Assembly: GCA_040880065.1 (NCBI GenBank)
Contig: JBBDJE010000052.1
Span: 1-14,881 of the forward strand
Length of the DNA: 14,881 nt
Direction of reading: 5' to 3'
Source: Abyssibius sp040880065
Lineage (GTDB): Bacteria; Pseudomonadota; Alphaproteobacteria; Rhodobacterales; Rhodobacteraceae
In this document: positions 13,230-14,881 of the stretch, one piece after another
How the letters are laid out: every line of letters starts with the position of its first letter
Position numbering within the stretch: position 1 is the stretch's first letter
Notes under the pieces: generated by a model
Told to the model about the DNA's origin: nothing
The model's database searches: none
Seen by the model: the letters and a program-made list of their open reading frames with translations, nothing else
Program-made: the position numbers and the translations under genes

Positions 13230-14764
13230 GACGCATGGCGTTTCCCTCCAGACTGTCTCAGATCATCATAACGGCTCACATTTGCTTTTGGCGCTGTTTC
13301 CAATGCAAGAGCATCGGGCGGGTCGACCTCTGGAAGATCCGTATGCTTCCCGTCGATCAGCCGGTGTAACAAGTTCAGAATGTGGGTCTTGGTTGGTACG
13401 CCAGCATCCAGCGCCAATTCTACGGCACACAGAACGGCACCTTCATCATGGTGCAGAACCAATGACAGGATATCAACCATGTCGCGGTCACCGCCTTCTC
13501 TGCGGTGCATGTGATCCTGTAGATTACGGAAAGCCTCAGGCATCTCAATGAACGGCGCGCCATTGCGCAGAGCTCCAGGTTTGCGTTGGATTACGGCGAG
13601 GTAGTGACGCCAATCGTAGATAACACGACCGGGTTTACGGTGTGATCGATCTATGATGCGCTCATGTGTGCAAACGGTTTGACCCTCGGCCACTATAACC
13701 AGCCGCTCTGGATAAACATGCAAGCTGATGCGCTGGTTGGCAAAACTTGCGGGCACGCTGTAACGATTGCGTTCGAAGGTGACTAAACATGTTGGCGACA
13801 CACGCTTGCTGTGTTCCACAAAGCCGTCGAAGGCAGGTGGTAATGCCATCAACATAGGCTTCTCCGCTTCCCAGACATCGGCAATGGTCCCAGGGAGATC
13901 CCGGTGCTGTGTCTCAGCCCACAGGGCGATACAGCGGTCTTCCAGCCATTGGTTCAGCTCATCCAGATCCTTGAAGACAGGCATGATCTGCCACATGCGA
14001 CTGCGGGCATCCCGAACATTCTTCTCGACCTGGCCTTTCTCCCAGCCTGCAGCGGGATTGCAAAACTCTGGCTCAAAGACGTAATGGCTGGCCATAGCTT
14101 TGAACCGCACGTTGATGTCACGCTGCTTGCCACGCCCGACGCGATCGACCGCAGTCTTCATATTGTCATAGATGCCACGTCCTGGAACGCCGCCGAACAC
14201 ACGGAAAGCGTGCCAATGGGCATCAAACAACATCTCATGAGTTTGCATCGGATATGCGCGCACCAAGAATGCTCGGCAGTGCGACAGCTTCGTATGGGCC
14301 ACCTGCAGTTTGACGCGTTCGCCATTGATATTGGCCCAGTCTTCGCTCCAGTCGAACTGGAATGCTTCACCTGGCTGGAAAACCAATGGCACAAACGTGC
14401 CGCGCCCAGTTGTTTGCTCAACACGATGCCGGTCTTCACGCCATGCACGGGCAAAGGCAGCCACACGTGCATAAGATCCCTCGTAACCAAGCTTCACCAA
14501 ATCCGCATGCATCTGCTTGATGGTTCGCCGCTCTTTGCGTGATTTACGTGTTTGAGCCAACAGCCATGCAGATAAACGGTCCGCGTACGGATCTAGATTA
14601 CTTGGCCGTTTGGGCGTCTTGAACTTCGGCTCAACAGCGCCCTCTCGCAGGTACTTCTTGATGGTGTTGCGAGAAAGGCCCGTTCGCCGCGCTATCTCGC
14701 GAATTGGCATCTTATCACGCAATGCCCAACGTCTAATCACACTTAAAAATCCCATGTCAATCAC
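13226..14764 (-). CDS. istA: IS21-family transposase IstA
   Basis: The 512-residue protein has the normal IstA length. An N-terminal helix-turn-helix (about 19-40: MPIREIARRTGLSRNTIKKY) is followed by the integrase-type catalytic core, with acidic residues in QFDWSED (D138), IYDNMK (D200) and WEKGQVEKNV (E247). A C-terminal beta-rich DNA-binding part follows (RNRYSVPASFA onward). The enzyme cuts and joins transposon ends and normally needs IstB. The start is GTG 14764 with AGGGAG seven bases upstream; ATG 14755 is an alternative. No frameshift or stop interrupts it, so istA itself looks recent, although the element has lost istB. Confidence 0.95.
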   Translation of the reverse strand: MIDMGFLSVIRRWALRDKMPIREIARRTGLSRNTIKKYLREGAVEPKFKTPKRPSNLDPYADRLSAWLLAQTRKSRKERRTIKQMHADLVKLGYEGSYARVAAFARAWREDRHRVEQTTGRGTFVPLVFQPGEAFQFDWSEDWANINGERVKLQVAHTKLSHCRAFLVRAYPMQTHEMLFDAHWHAFRVFGGVPGRGIYDNMKTAVDRVGRGKQRDINVRFKAMASHYVFEPEFCNPAAGWEKGQVEKNVRDARSRMWQIMPVFKDLDELNQWLEDRCIALWAETQHRDLPGTIADVWEAEKPMLMALPPAFDGFVEHSKRVSPTCLVTFERNRYSVPASFANQRISLHVYPERLVIVAEGQTVCTHERIIDRSHRKPGRVIYDWRHYLAVIQRKPGALRNGAPFIEMPEAFRNLQDHMHRREGGDRDMVDILSLVLHHDEGAVLCAVELALDAGVPTKTHILNLLHRLIDGKHTDLPEVDPPDALALETAPKANVSRYDDLRQSGGKRHAS

Positions 14765-14881
14765 TCCATATCTCCCTGAACAAAAACGTCAGGGTAGCGT
14801 CGTTACATGGGTCAATTCTCAGTGAAAATTTTGGCCGCTGCCGGGTCATGTATGGATACCCCCGTTCGTGCAAGATGGTTT

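Larger units (their letters stand above)
13203..14881 (-). mobile_element. IS21-family element, right part (istB and right end) deleted
   Basis: An intact istA, the ATGA overlap and the istB stub define an IS21 element oriented leftwards. Its istB side is lost at about 13203. The other end should lie beyond istA in 14765-14881: GGGTCA occurs twice there (14809-14814 and 14843-14848, 34 bp apart), compatible with the repeated terminal binding sites of this family. I cannot place the exact terminus or a target duplication, so the right coordinate is the window edge. Confidence 0.7.

Noticed and set aside
13904..14542. 212-codon plus-strand frame opposite istA
   Set aside because: It is antisense to a full-length IstA with catalytic residues in place; there is no independent support.

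Overview
The window looks like a chromosomal segment of an alphaproteobacterium, most probably a Rhodobacterales (Roseobacter-type) organism. This is inferred from the fairly high G+C, the protein flavour of the xylose genes, the ROK-type xylose regulator instead of an AraC-type XylR, and the single-domain sugar ABC ATPase. No 16S or other taxonomic marker is present, so this is an inference.

Positions 1-1135 hold the N-terminal part of a membrane glycosyltransferase (ArnT/PMT type, minus strand) that runs off the left edge. Positions 1140-10116 form a pentose-uptake locus. A divergent pair of units surrounds the regulator: xylF-xylH-xylG (plus) encodes a complete D-xylose-type ABC importer, and a ROK regulator (minus) is followed by an overlapping secreted FG-GAP/ASPIC-UnbV protein. 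A second plus-strand unit, xylulokinase xylB followed by a MauG/cytochrome c peroxidase-type di-haem protein, converges on it with an 18-bp overlap of the 3' ends. The promoter regions of xylB and xylF carry the same 19-bp near-palindrome (15 of 19 identical), a good candidate ROK operator. The two secreted proteins therefore appear wired into the sugar regulon. No xylose isomerase gene (xylA) is present here.

Positions 10117-11870 are accessory DNA: two nearly identical 151-bp fragments of an Rhs core (3 mismatches) flank a frameshifted Rhs C-terminal tip and an intact small acidic gene resembling DUF1493/acyl-carrier-like proteins, placed where an immunity gene would be. A perfect 26-bp palindrome sits at the boundary between this cassette and the second core fragment. 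The main rhs gene is not in the window, so these look like displaced (orphan) toxin-tip/immunity debris.

Positions 11871-12140 hold a cold-shock protein gene with a strong terminator. From about 12300 to the right edge the DNA is a mosaic of insertion-sequence pieces: a decayed ISL3-type transposase, the C-terminal end of an IS66 TnpC, the 5' end of an IS110-type transposase, and an IS21 element with an intact istA but an istB reduced to 8 codons.
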